A DNA stretch of 32,197 bases from Bacteroidota bacterium. Lineage in GTDB: Bacteria > Bacteroidota > Bacteroidia > B-17B0 > Aurantibacillaceae. The notes below the pieces were generated by a model. The model saw nothing but the letters and a program-made list of their open reading frames with translations. It did not search any database and had not been told where the DNA came from. Below, in pieces: positions 24,558-32,197 of the stretch; positions within the stretch are counted from its first letter, which is position 1; every line of letters starts with the position of its first letter. The stretch lies in contig JANYGK010000097.1 of assembly GCA_025362395.1 (NCBI GenBank), positions 1 to 32,197 of the forward strand, written 5' to 3'. The position numbers were made by a program, and so were the translations under genes.

Positions 24558-24601
24558 CCATTAATCTACAGTAATTAACGAGAAAATTGTACTTTTACAG
24601 G

Positions 24602-26509
24602 ATGAAATTCTTTTTGCTTTTTATCATAAGTATTTTCTTTTGGGTAAATAGTTTCCTATCGCAAACCTGCGATACATTTGCCGTTAAAAAACTTTACAAA
24701 GAAGCAAACAAGGCACTGTCACAAGATGTGGGACGTTCCTATAACCTCGCACTGCTGGCATATTCAAAAACAAAAGAGTGTAAGTATTCGGTTTACTATT
24801 TCGAGTCAGTTATCTCCCTTTGTAAGGCTTACTATCAAAAAGACGAAGGCGATTCCATTATTGCCTTATTGTTGCCTATCGCCAACACGCTTCCTTCAAA
24901 TACACCATTGGCTTACAGGGCTGCTATTCATCATAAACTAAGTTCTGCCTATGTAATGATGATGCAATTGGAACCGGGATTAAAAAACGCGTTTGAAGCG
25001 CTTAAAAATTATGAGCAGATAAAAGATACGGCAAACACGGCTAATATTTTGGTAAATATTGCCAACGTTTACCAGCAGCAACATAACTTTAAACAAGCCG
25101 ATCATTATTTGAGACAGGCCGAAGCAAAAGCAAAATTAATTTCACGAAAAACAGCCTTAGGAAATGTTTACAATACTATGGGAATATTATATGCGGAACA
25201 TGACCAATTAGATTCTGCCGAAAAATTCTTTTTACAATCCACTTTTATACGCGAAACATTAAATGATAAAACTTCGGTAGCGTGGAATTATAACAACCTC
25301 GGCGGCTTATATGTAATGCTGGAAAATCCTCAAAAAGCAATTTTATATTTAGAAAAAGCGCTTGCTAAATTTAAGGAAACAGAAAACTTAGACGGCCAAA
25401 CCTCTGTAGCAAACAATTTAGGACAGCTTTACATGCAAGTTGGCAATTCTAAAAAGGCGCTTAACTATTACAGCTATTCCCGCGGCCTTTATGCCCAAAC
25501 AAACAATCCCGATAATTTAGAGAACCTTTATACTAACTTATCAAACTATTATGATGAAACGGGTGATCTTAAAACCGCTTTTAAATACTCCGACTCCTTA
25601 ATTGTTTTAAAGGATTCCTTATACGGGCACCGCCTTGATAAAAGCATTGCTGAAATGCAGGTAAAATTTGATGTTGAGAAAAAAGATTTGCAGTTGGCAA
25701 GAAATAAAGCCGAATTAGACGCAAAAGAACAACAGGCATTTATTAAAAACACTATTATTATTTCGATAGTTGTATTATTTATGTTATTATGTGCAACCGG
25801 GTTTTTATTTTACAGAAAAAAACAGGTAGAGCGCAAAGCTGAGATGAACGCGGAAATAGCCAAGCAAAAAGAAATAAGAACACGATCTATTTTAGAAGCG
25901 GAAGAAAAAGAAAGACGGCGCATTGCACAGGATCTTCATGATGGCGTAGGGCAATTATTAAGCGCGGCAAAGCTAAACTTAAGTAATCTTGAATCTAAAT
26001 TACACGATCAAAACCAAGAGCAGCAAATGGCGATGCAAAACGCTTTAAGCCTGTTGGACGATTCGGTAAAAGAAGTGAGAGCAGTATCGCATAATATGAT
26101 GCCCAACGTTTTAATTAAGCTGGGGCTTGCAAGTGCCATAAGAGAATTTATTACCAAATTGGGAAACGCGCCCACTCTAAAAGTAGATCTTGAAATTGTT
26201 GGCTTGGATGCGCGTTTAGATAACCAAGTAGAAACTGTTTTATACAGGGTAATACAGGAAATAGTAACTAATATTATTAAGCATGCGGAGGCTTCAAAAA
26301 TAAGCATGCAATTAATACGGCATGAAACCGAATTAAATGTATTGATCGAAGACAACGGGATTGGCTTTGACTCATCAAAAGTAGATGAATTTGAGGGCAT
26401 GGGCTTAAAAGGAATTAAAACACGGATCGAATTACTGGCCGGCTCTGTTTATTTTGATTCAATTGTTGGAAGAGGCACAACTGTTATTATTGATATACCC
26501 ATCAGCTAA
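24602..26509 (+). CDS. TPR-containing sensor histidine kinase (HisKA_3 type)
   Basis: A 635-residue membrane kinase. ATG 24602 gives a proper signal sequence (MKFFLLFIISIFFWVNSFLSQ); the TTG five codons upstream does not improve it. A periplasmic sensor of about 330 residues made of tetratricopeptide repeats (60-340, with NTMGILYAEHDQLDSAEKFF and NNLGGLYVMLENPQKAI) is followed by a short coiled coil, one TM helix (384-406), a dimerisation helix with phospho-acceptor H446 (RRRIAQDLHDGVGQ) and a HATPase_c domain (N-box VTNIIKHA near 555; G-boxes EDNGIGFD, GMGLKGIK, GRGTT). DLHDGVGQ assigns it to the NarX-like family, which pairs with NarL-type regulators such as the one at 21664. The sensed signal is unknown. 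The next gene follows after 11 bases. Confidence 0.93.
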   Translation: MKFFLLFIISIFFWVNSFLSQTCDTFAVKKLYKEANKALSQDVGRSYNLALLAYSKTKECKYSVYYFESVISLCKAYYQKDEGDSIIALLLPIANTLPSNTPLAYRAAIHHKLSSAYVMMMQLEPGLKNAFEALKNYEQIKDTANTANILVNIANVYQQQHNFKQADHYLRQAEAKAKLISRKTALGNVYNTMGILYAEHDQLDSAEKFFLQSTFIRETLNDKTSVAWNYNNLGGLYVMLENPQKAILYLEKALAKFKETENLDGQTSVANNLGQLYMQVGNSKKALNYYSYSRGLYAQTNNPDNLENLYTNLSNYYDETGDLKTAFKYSDSLIVLKDSLYGHRLDKSIAEMQVKFDVEKKDLQLARNKAELDAKEQQAFIKNTIIISIVVLFMLLCATGFLFYRKKQVERKAEMNAEIAKQKEIRTRSILEAEEKERRRIAQDLHDGVGQLLSAAKLNLSNLESKLHDQNQEQQMAMQNALSLLDDSVKEVRAVSHNMMPNVLIKLGLASAIREFITKLGNAPTLKVDLEIVGLDARLDNQVETVLYRVIQEIVTNIIKHAEASKISMQLIRHETELNVLIEDNGIGFDSSKVDEFEGMGLKGIKTRIELLAGSVYFDSIVGRGTTVIIDIPIS

Positions 26510-26520
26510 TTTCCTATTAA

Positions 26521-27009
26521 TTGGACACAACAACCGTAAACGAATTTTTAGCGGAGCAAAAAGCAATACATATTATTTTTATATGTACCGGCGCGATCTC
26601 ATGCATGTTATCCTTCCTTTTTTTTAAGGTCATTAAATATTCTTTATTTAAAGGCTTGGCGGTAACGCTATTATTACTTGGTATATGTGAAGCGGCAAAT
26701 GGCACAGTTGCTGTTTGCCACTCAGGTAACATAATTAATTTTGCAGAAAAAACCAAACAGGAAAATTCTCAATTTATTAAAACTCAAATTCAAAAAACGA
26801 AACAACAGCTTTTTATGATTGAAATATGCTTATTTATATTTGGAATCTTTTTAGCGTTAGGAACAGTGCTCTTTATTAAATTTTATAATTCAGTGCAGGT
26901 ATTCTGGAAAGGCTTTGGCCTTGGCTTATCCATACAAAGTACAGTGAGTATTATACTGTTGTTTGTACAACTGTATAATTTTAAGGCATATTATAATTAT
27001 ATAGTATAA
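26521..27009 (+). CDS. Unknown four-helix membrane protein
   Basis: A 162-residue protein of no family I recognise. Four hydrophobic segments are visible (about 15-38, 42-62, 95-120, 130-150), with a charged stretch of about 25 residues (FAEKTKQENSQFIKTQIQKT) between the second and third. Start is TTG at 26521: an in-frame TAA sits immediately before it (26518-26520) and no ATG occurs until well into the protein. It follows the histidine kinase by 11 bases, so it may be co-expressed and could modulate or accompany the kinase. That link rests only on position. Confidence 0.75.
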   Translation: MDTTTVNEFLAEQKAIHIIFICTGAISCMLSFLFFKVIKYSLFKGLAVTLLLLGICEAANGTVAVCHSGNIINFAEKTKQENSQFIKTQIQKTKQQLFMIEICLFIFGIFLALGTVLFIKFYNSVQVFWKGFGLGLSIQSTVSIILLFVQLYNFKAYYNYIV

Positions 27010-27031
27010 ATAACATAACGTGGGAATACAA

Positions 27032-27059
27032 TTGTTTGTACAATTCCGTATTATCTTTG
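27032..27059 (+). promoter_or_regulatory. Candidate rnpB promoter
   Basis: TTG (27032-27034), a 17-base spacer and TATCTTTG (27052-27059) match the Bacteroidota pattern. This would start a transcript near 27065, about 50 bases before the first paired base of RNase P RNA, so a leader would have to be trimmed. A looser alternative box lies near 27093. Confidence 0.45.
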
Positions 27060-27114
27060 TAAATATTTACTAAATGAATGTTTAACATATCCTAAAATTT
27101 TGTAATTTTAACAC

Positions 27115-27483
27115 AAAACAGGTTTGTTTCATCGCTCTTTAATTTTAAGGGAGGAAAGTCCGGGCAACACAGAGCAATTTGCCGCTTGAAAGGGCGGGTA
27201 TGTTTTTAGAAATAAAAACATAACAGAGAGTGTCACAGAAAACGAGGTAGCCAAATCTTGATTTATCGGGAAGGTGATAGTGAAAATGTGAGGTAAGAGC
27301 TCACATTCCGTAACGGTAACGCGGCGGAAGGATAAACCTCAAATGTTGTAAGGCCATGTAAACTTTAATTTTGTGGCTGCTCGCCACAATAACGAAAGTT
27401 ATATTAGAGAGGGTAGGCTGCATAGATAAATGATGAAAGTTCTGCTTGCAGAAAACAGAACCCGGCTTATAGAACCTGTTTTT
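27115..27483 (+). ncRNA. rnpB: RNase P RNA (bacterial type A)
   Basis: The catalytic RNA of RNase P, which matures the 5' ends of tRNAs. The universally conserved 5' P4 region reads gaggaaagtccgggc (27151-27165), followed by aacacagagc. The 3' P4/J region reads cagaacccggcttatagaa (27456-27474). P1 closes the molecule with aaaacaggtt (27115-27124) paired to aacctgtttt (27473-27482). The total of about 369 nt suits Bacteroidota. The 3' strand of P1 runs into a T-rich tract, so it may double as the terminator. The next coding start is only 12 bases on. Confidence 0.93.
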
Positions 27484-27495
27484 ATTTTAAACTGA

Positions 27496-30400
27496 ATGAT
27501 AAAAAAACTACCATATCTGATCCTTTTCGTTTTGTTATCAAAACTGAGTAATGCAGCTTGCCCGCAGATTTATGACTACCTGGGCAATTTATCTTCCAAC
27601 CCTACCTTTATTGATTGTACCGGTTCGGGCAGTTATAATATGAATATTTCATCCAATGCAGGGTGGGGCGCCTATACTATTATTTGGGGTGATGGTACCC
27701 CGAACACCGTTGCTGGGGGATATACGGCTAATACATTTGTAAATCACACCTATACTTCCGGCAGCCCTACAAGCTATACGTTAACATTATTAATTCCAAG
27801 CTCATCCTGCACTTTAACCGCGACAGTGATAATGGAAAAACCGGTTAATTCTTCCATTCAAATTCCTGTAGGCGGCATTACCACTGCCTGTGCGCCTAAA
27901 GCGTTACAATTTGTAAATGCAAGTACGGATGTTTCTGCAACCACTACGTTTACATGGAACTTCGGCGACGGTACTGCTCCTGTGGTCTTTAACGCTTCTA
28001 ACGCGGGGCAAACGGTAACGCATACCTATAACCCCGGAACCGTTAATTGCCAAACTGCTGTTACGCTTTCTGCCATGAATTTTTGCACCAACATTCCAAC
28101 CATTGCCAACTTTAATCCCATACAAATTTATGATATTGATAATGCGGCCATAACACCCTCCGCTTTTATTAAATGTTTTCCCGATAATACATTTACCTTC
28201 AACAATACAACTAACAGAAACTGCGTGCCGCAGGGGAATACCTTTCAACGCCAGGAAAGATGGAACTTAGGCGATCATTGGGGTTTAGGCCGCGATTCTA
28301 TTATTGACTGGAGGCCATGGCCACCTACTGCCCCTATTACAATTACCTATCCTTCTGTAGGTAATTATACCATACAACTGCAGGATAGTAATTTATGCGG
28401 GATAGACGTCATTGCCTTAACCGTTAGTATTGTGAACCCGCCAACTGCGGGAGTTGTAGGGCCTACCGGGCCTGTTTGCGCGGGAACAGCCGTTACCTTT
28501 ACCAATACAAGTTCCACAGGCTATTCCTATAAATGGGATTTTGGAGTAGGTGCCGGCTATGTACCCAAACCTTTCGGTCCTCAATCATTTACCTATACCA
28601 ACGCGGGCACGTATACTATTTCGGTAGTTGCTTTAATTGCGGGGGGCGGGGCAGCCTGTTCAAGCACAGCACAAACAGTTGTAACTATTTTAGCGGCACC
28701 GGTGGTCAATTTTTCCGTCTCTCCAAATATAGGATGTAACACTATAACAGGCGCGGTATTTACCGATAATACTACCGGTGGAGCCACATGGAACTGGAAT
28801 TTCGGCAACGGTAATACCTCTGCAACCCCTGTGCCTGCCGCACAAAATTATACAGCGGTAGGAACCTATACTGCTTCCCTTACGGTTACTTCTACCAACA
28901 GTTGCGTAAATACGTATTCTACCTTAATACATGTTTATGCCACACCTAACGCTTCATTTACTACAGCGTCAGCCTGTGTGGGCTCTGTGGCTACTTTTTC
29001 TGACACTTCAACAAGCGCACCCGGGGATCCTGTTACTTCATGGAACTGGAATTTCGGGGATGCCTCCCCCACTGCAACCACAACTGTACAAAACCCAAAT
29101 CACACCTATACCATTCAAAATACCTATACAGTACAATTAATAGTTAATACAGCCAATTGCACAAATACCGTTACATTACCTATTACGATTAATGTAAGGC
29201 CAACGGCAAATTTCACAATGACTCCTTTGTCAGGCTGCCCTACCCTAACCGTTAACTTTACCAATACTTCGCTCAGCGCTACCTCCTATGCATGGAATTT
29301 CGGTAATGGGGCAACATCCACCGCTACCAATGTAAGCCAAAGCTTTACCAATACATTAACCGTTAATAAATCATATACTATAAGCTTACTGGCCCAAACA
29401 GGCTTAGGCTGTTCAGATACTAAAACGGCAAGCATTACTGTTTTTCCTAAGCCTGCAGTTACTTTTACATTAAATGCCCTTGCGGGATGCTCGCCTGTTT
29501 CAGCTACTTTTACAAATACTTCTTCAGGCGCAACGAGTTATTTATGGACGTTTGGTGATAATACGTCAAGCGGAACCGTATCCACTATATTATCACATAC
29601 GTATACTAATGCTACTTTGCTCATTCAAACCTATACTGTACAATTGGTTGCCACCAGCAGCAATGGCTGTAAAGACAGTACGAGTTTAGGCGTAACGGTT
29701 TACCCGCGACCAATTTTTAACTTTACGATGGTTCCCAATGCAGGATGTTCGCCTGTAAATGTCAATTTCCCAACCGTGCTCGGAGCTGTTAATTACCAAT
29801 GGAATTTTGGTGACGGAACCCCCTTAAATTTTTCGCCCAACCCAACTCATACATTTACAAATACAAGTACTATTGATGTAACTTACAGCGTTCAGCTGGT
29901 AGCATCCAACGCGTTTAGCTGTATAGATACAACTTACGGCTACCCGGTTGTTTACGGAAAGCCTCTACCGAATTTTTCTTTGTCGCCTAACTCAGGCTGC
30001 TCTGCTTTACCCATAACGTTTACCAATACCAGTACTTTTTCGTCTACTTATGTATGGCGGTTTGGAGACGGTAATACAAGTACAAGTGTAAATCCTGTCC
30101 ACACCTATACCAATACAAGCAATACAAGCAACCAAACCTTTACAAGTTCCTTAATAGCTATAACGGTTCACGGCTGTAAAGATTCTGTTACCAATACTAT
30201 TTTGGTATTTCCTAAACCAAAAGCCGCCTTTAATGTAGATACGCCAAGCTGCTCCCCTAAATTGCTTCATTTTATAAACAGCTCCATAGGCGCCGGCTCT
30301 TACGAATGGAATTTTGGCGGAGCAACCACATTTAATATTAATGAACAGTACCAATTCATTAATAATTCGGGCGCTAACATAACCAACACTGTAAGGCTGA

Positions 30401-31266
30401 TTGCTATTTCAGGAAACAGCTGCAGGGATACATTATTAGTTAATATTATTGTACATCCTAAACCTGAATTTACCATTATTGCAAATCCCGATTCGGGATG
30501 TACAGCGCTCACCGTTAATTTCCCTTCCATTGCAGGGGCCTCGTCTTATCAATGGAACTTTGGAGACGGTACGTTTTCAGGAAGCACCGCTCCTACTAAA
30601 GTCTTTGTAAACAATACATCCTTCGATCAAATATTTACGGTTAAGCTGATTGCCTTTAACAGTTATGGCTGCGCAGATACATCATCTAAAATCATTAAAG
30701 TATTTGCAAAGCCTATAGCCTTGTTCCAAGCCAACCCCAATACAGTATTTGTACCTAACGATCCTGTGCTGTGCAGTAACCTCTCGTCGGGCGCGGTGAG
30801 CTATGAATGGGACTTCGGAGATCATACAACTTCTACGGAAGTAAACCCTTCGCATAATTACCAACAGGCAGGTTTATACCAAATAATTTTAGTTGCCACT
30901 AACAGTAAAGGTTGTAAAGATAGGTTTGACCTTCCCTCTAAAATAATTGCGCAGCTGGAAAGCGGTGTTGATATTCCGAACGCGTTTTCGCCCAATGCAA
31001 ATGGCAGTAACGGTGGTGCGTACAACCCTAAGGATGTTAATAATGATGTGTTTCACCCGGTAATAAGCGGAGTTGCTAAATATGAATTAAATATTTTTTC
31101 ACGTTGGGGAGAATTATTATTTGTATCAAAAGATATAGATATAGGTTGGGACGGATATTATAAAGGAAAGCTCTGTACACAGGACGTGTATGTATGGAAA
31201 ATAAACGCCACAACGATCGATGACAAAAGAATACTTAAAACGGGTGACGTACTTTTACTAAGATAA
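27496..31266 (+). CDS. Large PKD-repeat surface protein with T9SS type B (CHU_C) domain
   Basis: A 1,256-residue secreted protein. The signal peptide MIKKLPYLILFVLLSKLSNA is followed by about 13 PKD domains, recognised by repeated xWNFGDGxx and xHTYTN motifs (for example WNFGDGTAP, WNFGNGNTS, WRFGDGNTS, WDFGDHTTS). Two repeats are degenerate: RWNLGDHWG and EWNFGGATT. The last 100 residues (from 1158) form the gliding-motility-associated type B sorting domain: IPNAFSPNANG, then YELNIFSRWGELLF, DIGWDGYYKGK and CTQDVYVWKI. Type B cargo is exported by T9SS and often stays cell-attached with a PorP/SprF partner. No PorP gene is visible; instead a TPR-PD40 protein begins 13 bases later. The start lies 12 bases behind rnpB. 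An adhesin or matrix role is inferred. Confidence 0.93.
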   Translation: MIKKLPYLILFVLLSKLSNAACPQIYDYLGNLSSNPTFIDCTGSGSYNMNISSNAGWGAYTIIWGDGTPNTVAGGYTANTFVNHTYTSGSPTSYTLTLLIPSSSCTLTATVIMEKPVNSSIQIPVGGITTACAPKALQFVNASTDVSATTTFTWNFGDGTAPVVFNASNAGQTVTHTYNPGTVNCQTAVTLSAMNFCTNIPTIANFNPIQIYDIDNAAITPSAFIKCFPDNTFTFNNTTNRNCVPQGNTFQRQERWNLGDHWGLGRDSIIDWRPWPPTAPITITYPSVGNYTIQLQDSNLCGIDVIALTVSIVNPPTAGVVGPTGPVCAGTAVTFTNTSSTGYSYKWDFGVGAGYVPKPFGPQSFTYTNAGTYTISVVALIAGGGAACSSTAQTVVTILAAPVVNFSVSPNIGCNTITGAVFTDNTTGGATWNWNFGNGNTSATPVPAAQNYTAVGTYTASLTVTSTNSCVNTYSTLIHVYATPNASFTTASACVGSVATFSDTSTSAPGDPVTSWNWNFGDASPTATTTVQNPNHTYTIQNTYTVQLIVNTANCTNTVTLPITINVRPTANFTMTPLSGCPTLTVNFTNTSLSATSYAWNFGNGATSTATNVSQSFTNTLTVNKSYTISLLAQTGLGCSDTKTASITVFPKPAVTFTLNALAGCSPVSATFTNTSSGATSYLWTFGDNTSSGTVSTILSHTYTNATLLIQTYTVQLVATSSNGCKDSTSLGVTVYPRPIFNFTMVPNAGCSPVNVNFPTVLGAVNYQWNFGDGTPLNFSPNPTHTFTNTSTIDVTYSVQLVASNAFSCIDTTYGYPVVYGKPLPNFSLSPNSGCSALPITFTNTSTFSSTYVWRFGDGNTSTSVNPVHTYTNTSNTSNQTFTSSLIAITVHGCKDSVTNTILVFPKPKAAFNVDTPSCSPKLLHFINSSIGAGSYEWNFGGATTFNINEQYQFINNSGANITNTVRLIAISGNSCRDTLLVNIIVHPKPEFTIIANPDSGCTALTVNFPSIAGASSYQWNFGDGTFSGSTAPTKVFVNNTSFDQIFTVKLIAFNSYGCADTSSKIIKVFAKPIALFQANPNTVFVPNDPVLCSNLSSGAVSYEWDFGDHTTSTEVNPSHNYQQAGLYQIILVATNSKGCKDRFDLPSKIIAQLESGVDIPNAFSPNANGSNGGAYNPKDVNNDVFHPVISGVAKYELNIFSRWGELLFVSKDIDIGWDGYYKGKLCTQDVYVWKINATTIDDKRILKTGDVLLLR

Positions 31267-31279
31267 ATTAATAAAGCTT

Positions 31280-32197
31280 TTGAATAGATTTTTATATATC
31301 TCCATTTTCTTGTTTTCTTTACAGCTTGTCGGCCAAACAAAGGTTAACTCAAAACTGTATTCGAAAGAACTTAAAAATGCAAATTTATATTTTGAAACCG
31401 AAGATTATGCCAATGCCATAAAAGCTTACCGTAAGGTTTTGGCTGTAGATCCTAATCTTGAGACCGCCAATTTAAATACTGCCATTAGCCGTATAAAACT
31501 TAATATGTCCGCCGACTCAGCGTTATGGTATTTATCGAAAGTAAACACAAGTAAATTTCCGGAAGCAGAATTTTATTTTGGCATTCTCTACCACCAATCT
31601 TCTAATTTTGATGAAGCAACAAACCATTTAAACCGGTACAGGGAAATACCCGTTAAAATAAGGACCATTACGAATGAGGAGGTTGATTATTATGTATCGT
31701 GCGTAAAAAACGCAAAAGAATTTACGGGACAACCGCACCGGTCTGTTATAAAAAATTTAGGAAATAAAATAAATTCGGTATATGATGATTATGTGCCTTT
31801 AATTACTCCCGATGAAAGCGTTTTATATTTTACATCGCGCAGAAACGGCGGTGTAGGGAACTTGCAGGACGGTGACGGCAAGTATTATGAAGATGTGTAC
31901 GTGTCGCAAAAAATGAATGACGGTTCATGGGGAGATCCAAAAAACATAGGCCCTCCTATTAATACAAACACACATGACGCGTGCGTGGCATTAAGTTTCG
32001 ACGGTAACCAAATGATTATATACAGAACCGCGGCAGATATGCTTACCGGCGATCTTTATTTGTGCCATACGGATTACTCGGGGTGGACTCCACCGCAAAA
32101 GCTCGGCCCGGAAATTAATACGCCTTTCATTGAAACAAGCGCGTGTTTCAGTACCGATACAAGTGTTATTTATTTCAGCAGCAATAAGCCCGGCGGC
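31280..32197 (+). CDS. TPR-PD40 envelope protein, 3' end beyond the window
   Basis: The first 306 residues of a secreted or periplasmic protein, open to the right edge. Start is TTG at 31280, giving a signal peptide (MNRFLYISIFLFSLQLVGQ); an in-frame TAA at 31259 and no ATG before residue 60 support this. TPR-like helices (about 25-110: NANLYFETEDYANAIKAYRKV, FYFGILYHQSSNFDEA) are followed by PD40 propeller blades (VLYFTSRRNGG, GDLYLCHTD, VIYFSSNKPGG). This is the beginning of the TPR-propeller order of PorE and of OmpA-PD40 proteins; whether an OmpA or SPOR domain follows is unseen. It starts 13 bases after the PKD protein, so the two are probably an operon encoding surface cargo and its envelope partner. 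Confidence 0.82.
   Translation, partial: MNRFLYISIFLFSLQLVGQTKVNSKLYSKELKNANLYFETEDYANAIKAYRKVLAVDPNLETANLNTAISRIKLNMSADSALWYLSKVNTSKFPEAEFYFGILYHQSSNFDEATNHLNRYREIPVKIRTITNEEVDYYVSCVKNAKEFTGQPHRSVIKNLGNKINSVYDDYVPLITPDESVLYFTSRRNGGVGNLQDGDGKYYEDVYVSQKMNDGSWGDPKNIGPPINTNTHDACVALSFDGNQMIIYRTAADMLTGDLYLCHTDYSGWTPPQKLGPEINTPFIETSACFSTDTSVIYFSSNKPGG

Noticed and set aside
27025-27050. Inverted repeat aattgt/acaatt before rnpB as terminator of the upstream gene
   Set aside because: Only six A/T-rich pairs without a T tract, overlapping the better-supported rnpB promoter.

Overview
This window comes from a Bacteroidota genome, probably a free-living or environmental member rather than a gut Bacteroides. 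Four things support this. It is AT-rich. Promoters match the Bacteroidota -33 TTG / -7 TAnnTTTG pattern. Start codons are preceded by A-rich sequence rather than Shine-Dalgarno motifs. There are several type IX secretion (T9SS) cargo and envelope proteins: type A and type B (CHU_C) C-terminal domains, PD40 propellers, PKD arrays and SPOR domains. The futalosine-route gene mqnE indicates menaquinone synthesis by that pathway. I could not resolve the family or genus.

Layout. 1-7485 (minus strand): an ABC-F ATPase that breaks off inside its second signature motif beside a foreign segment resembling an insertion-sequence end; a membrane glycosyltransferase; mqnE; a T9SS type A secreted Ig-like repeat protein; and a decayed T9SS cargo pseudogene that keeps a consensus promoter. 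7664-22305 (plus strand): a giant 2,344-residue TPR/PD40/coiled-coil/3xSPOR envelope protein, clpS, an M48 lipoprotein protease, a cold-shock protein, two tandem POT peptide transporters, a membrane-anchored thioredoxin, an Amidase_3 peptidoglycan amidase and a NarL-type response regulator. 22306-23227: a stretch with little coding content, holding a terminator, a possible outer-membrane-protein relic, repeat-like sequences, a small 17-residue-repeat secreted protein (probably frameshifted at its 3' end) and a palindromic element. 23228-24541 (minus): rimO. 24602-32197 (plus): a TPR histidine kinase, a four-TM unknown protein, the RNase P RNA gene, a 1,256-residue PKD protein with a T9SS type B signal, and the start of a TPR/PD40 protein that runs off the window.

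How they fit together. The strongest theme is the cell envelope. The giant protein has the TPR-propeller-carboxypeptidase-regulatory order of the T9SS/gliding protein PorE, but ends in three SPOR peptidoglycan-binding domains instead of an OmpA domain and carries about 1,500 extra residues of coiled coil and Asn/Thr linkers. A second TPR-PD40 protein lies directly behind a T9SS type B PKD protein. An amidase that could make the denuded glycan SPOR domains bind is encoded nearby. The histidine kinase and response regulator are plausible partners although rimO and a repeat-rich gap separate them.
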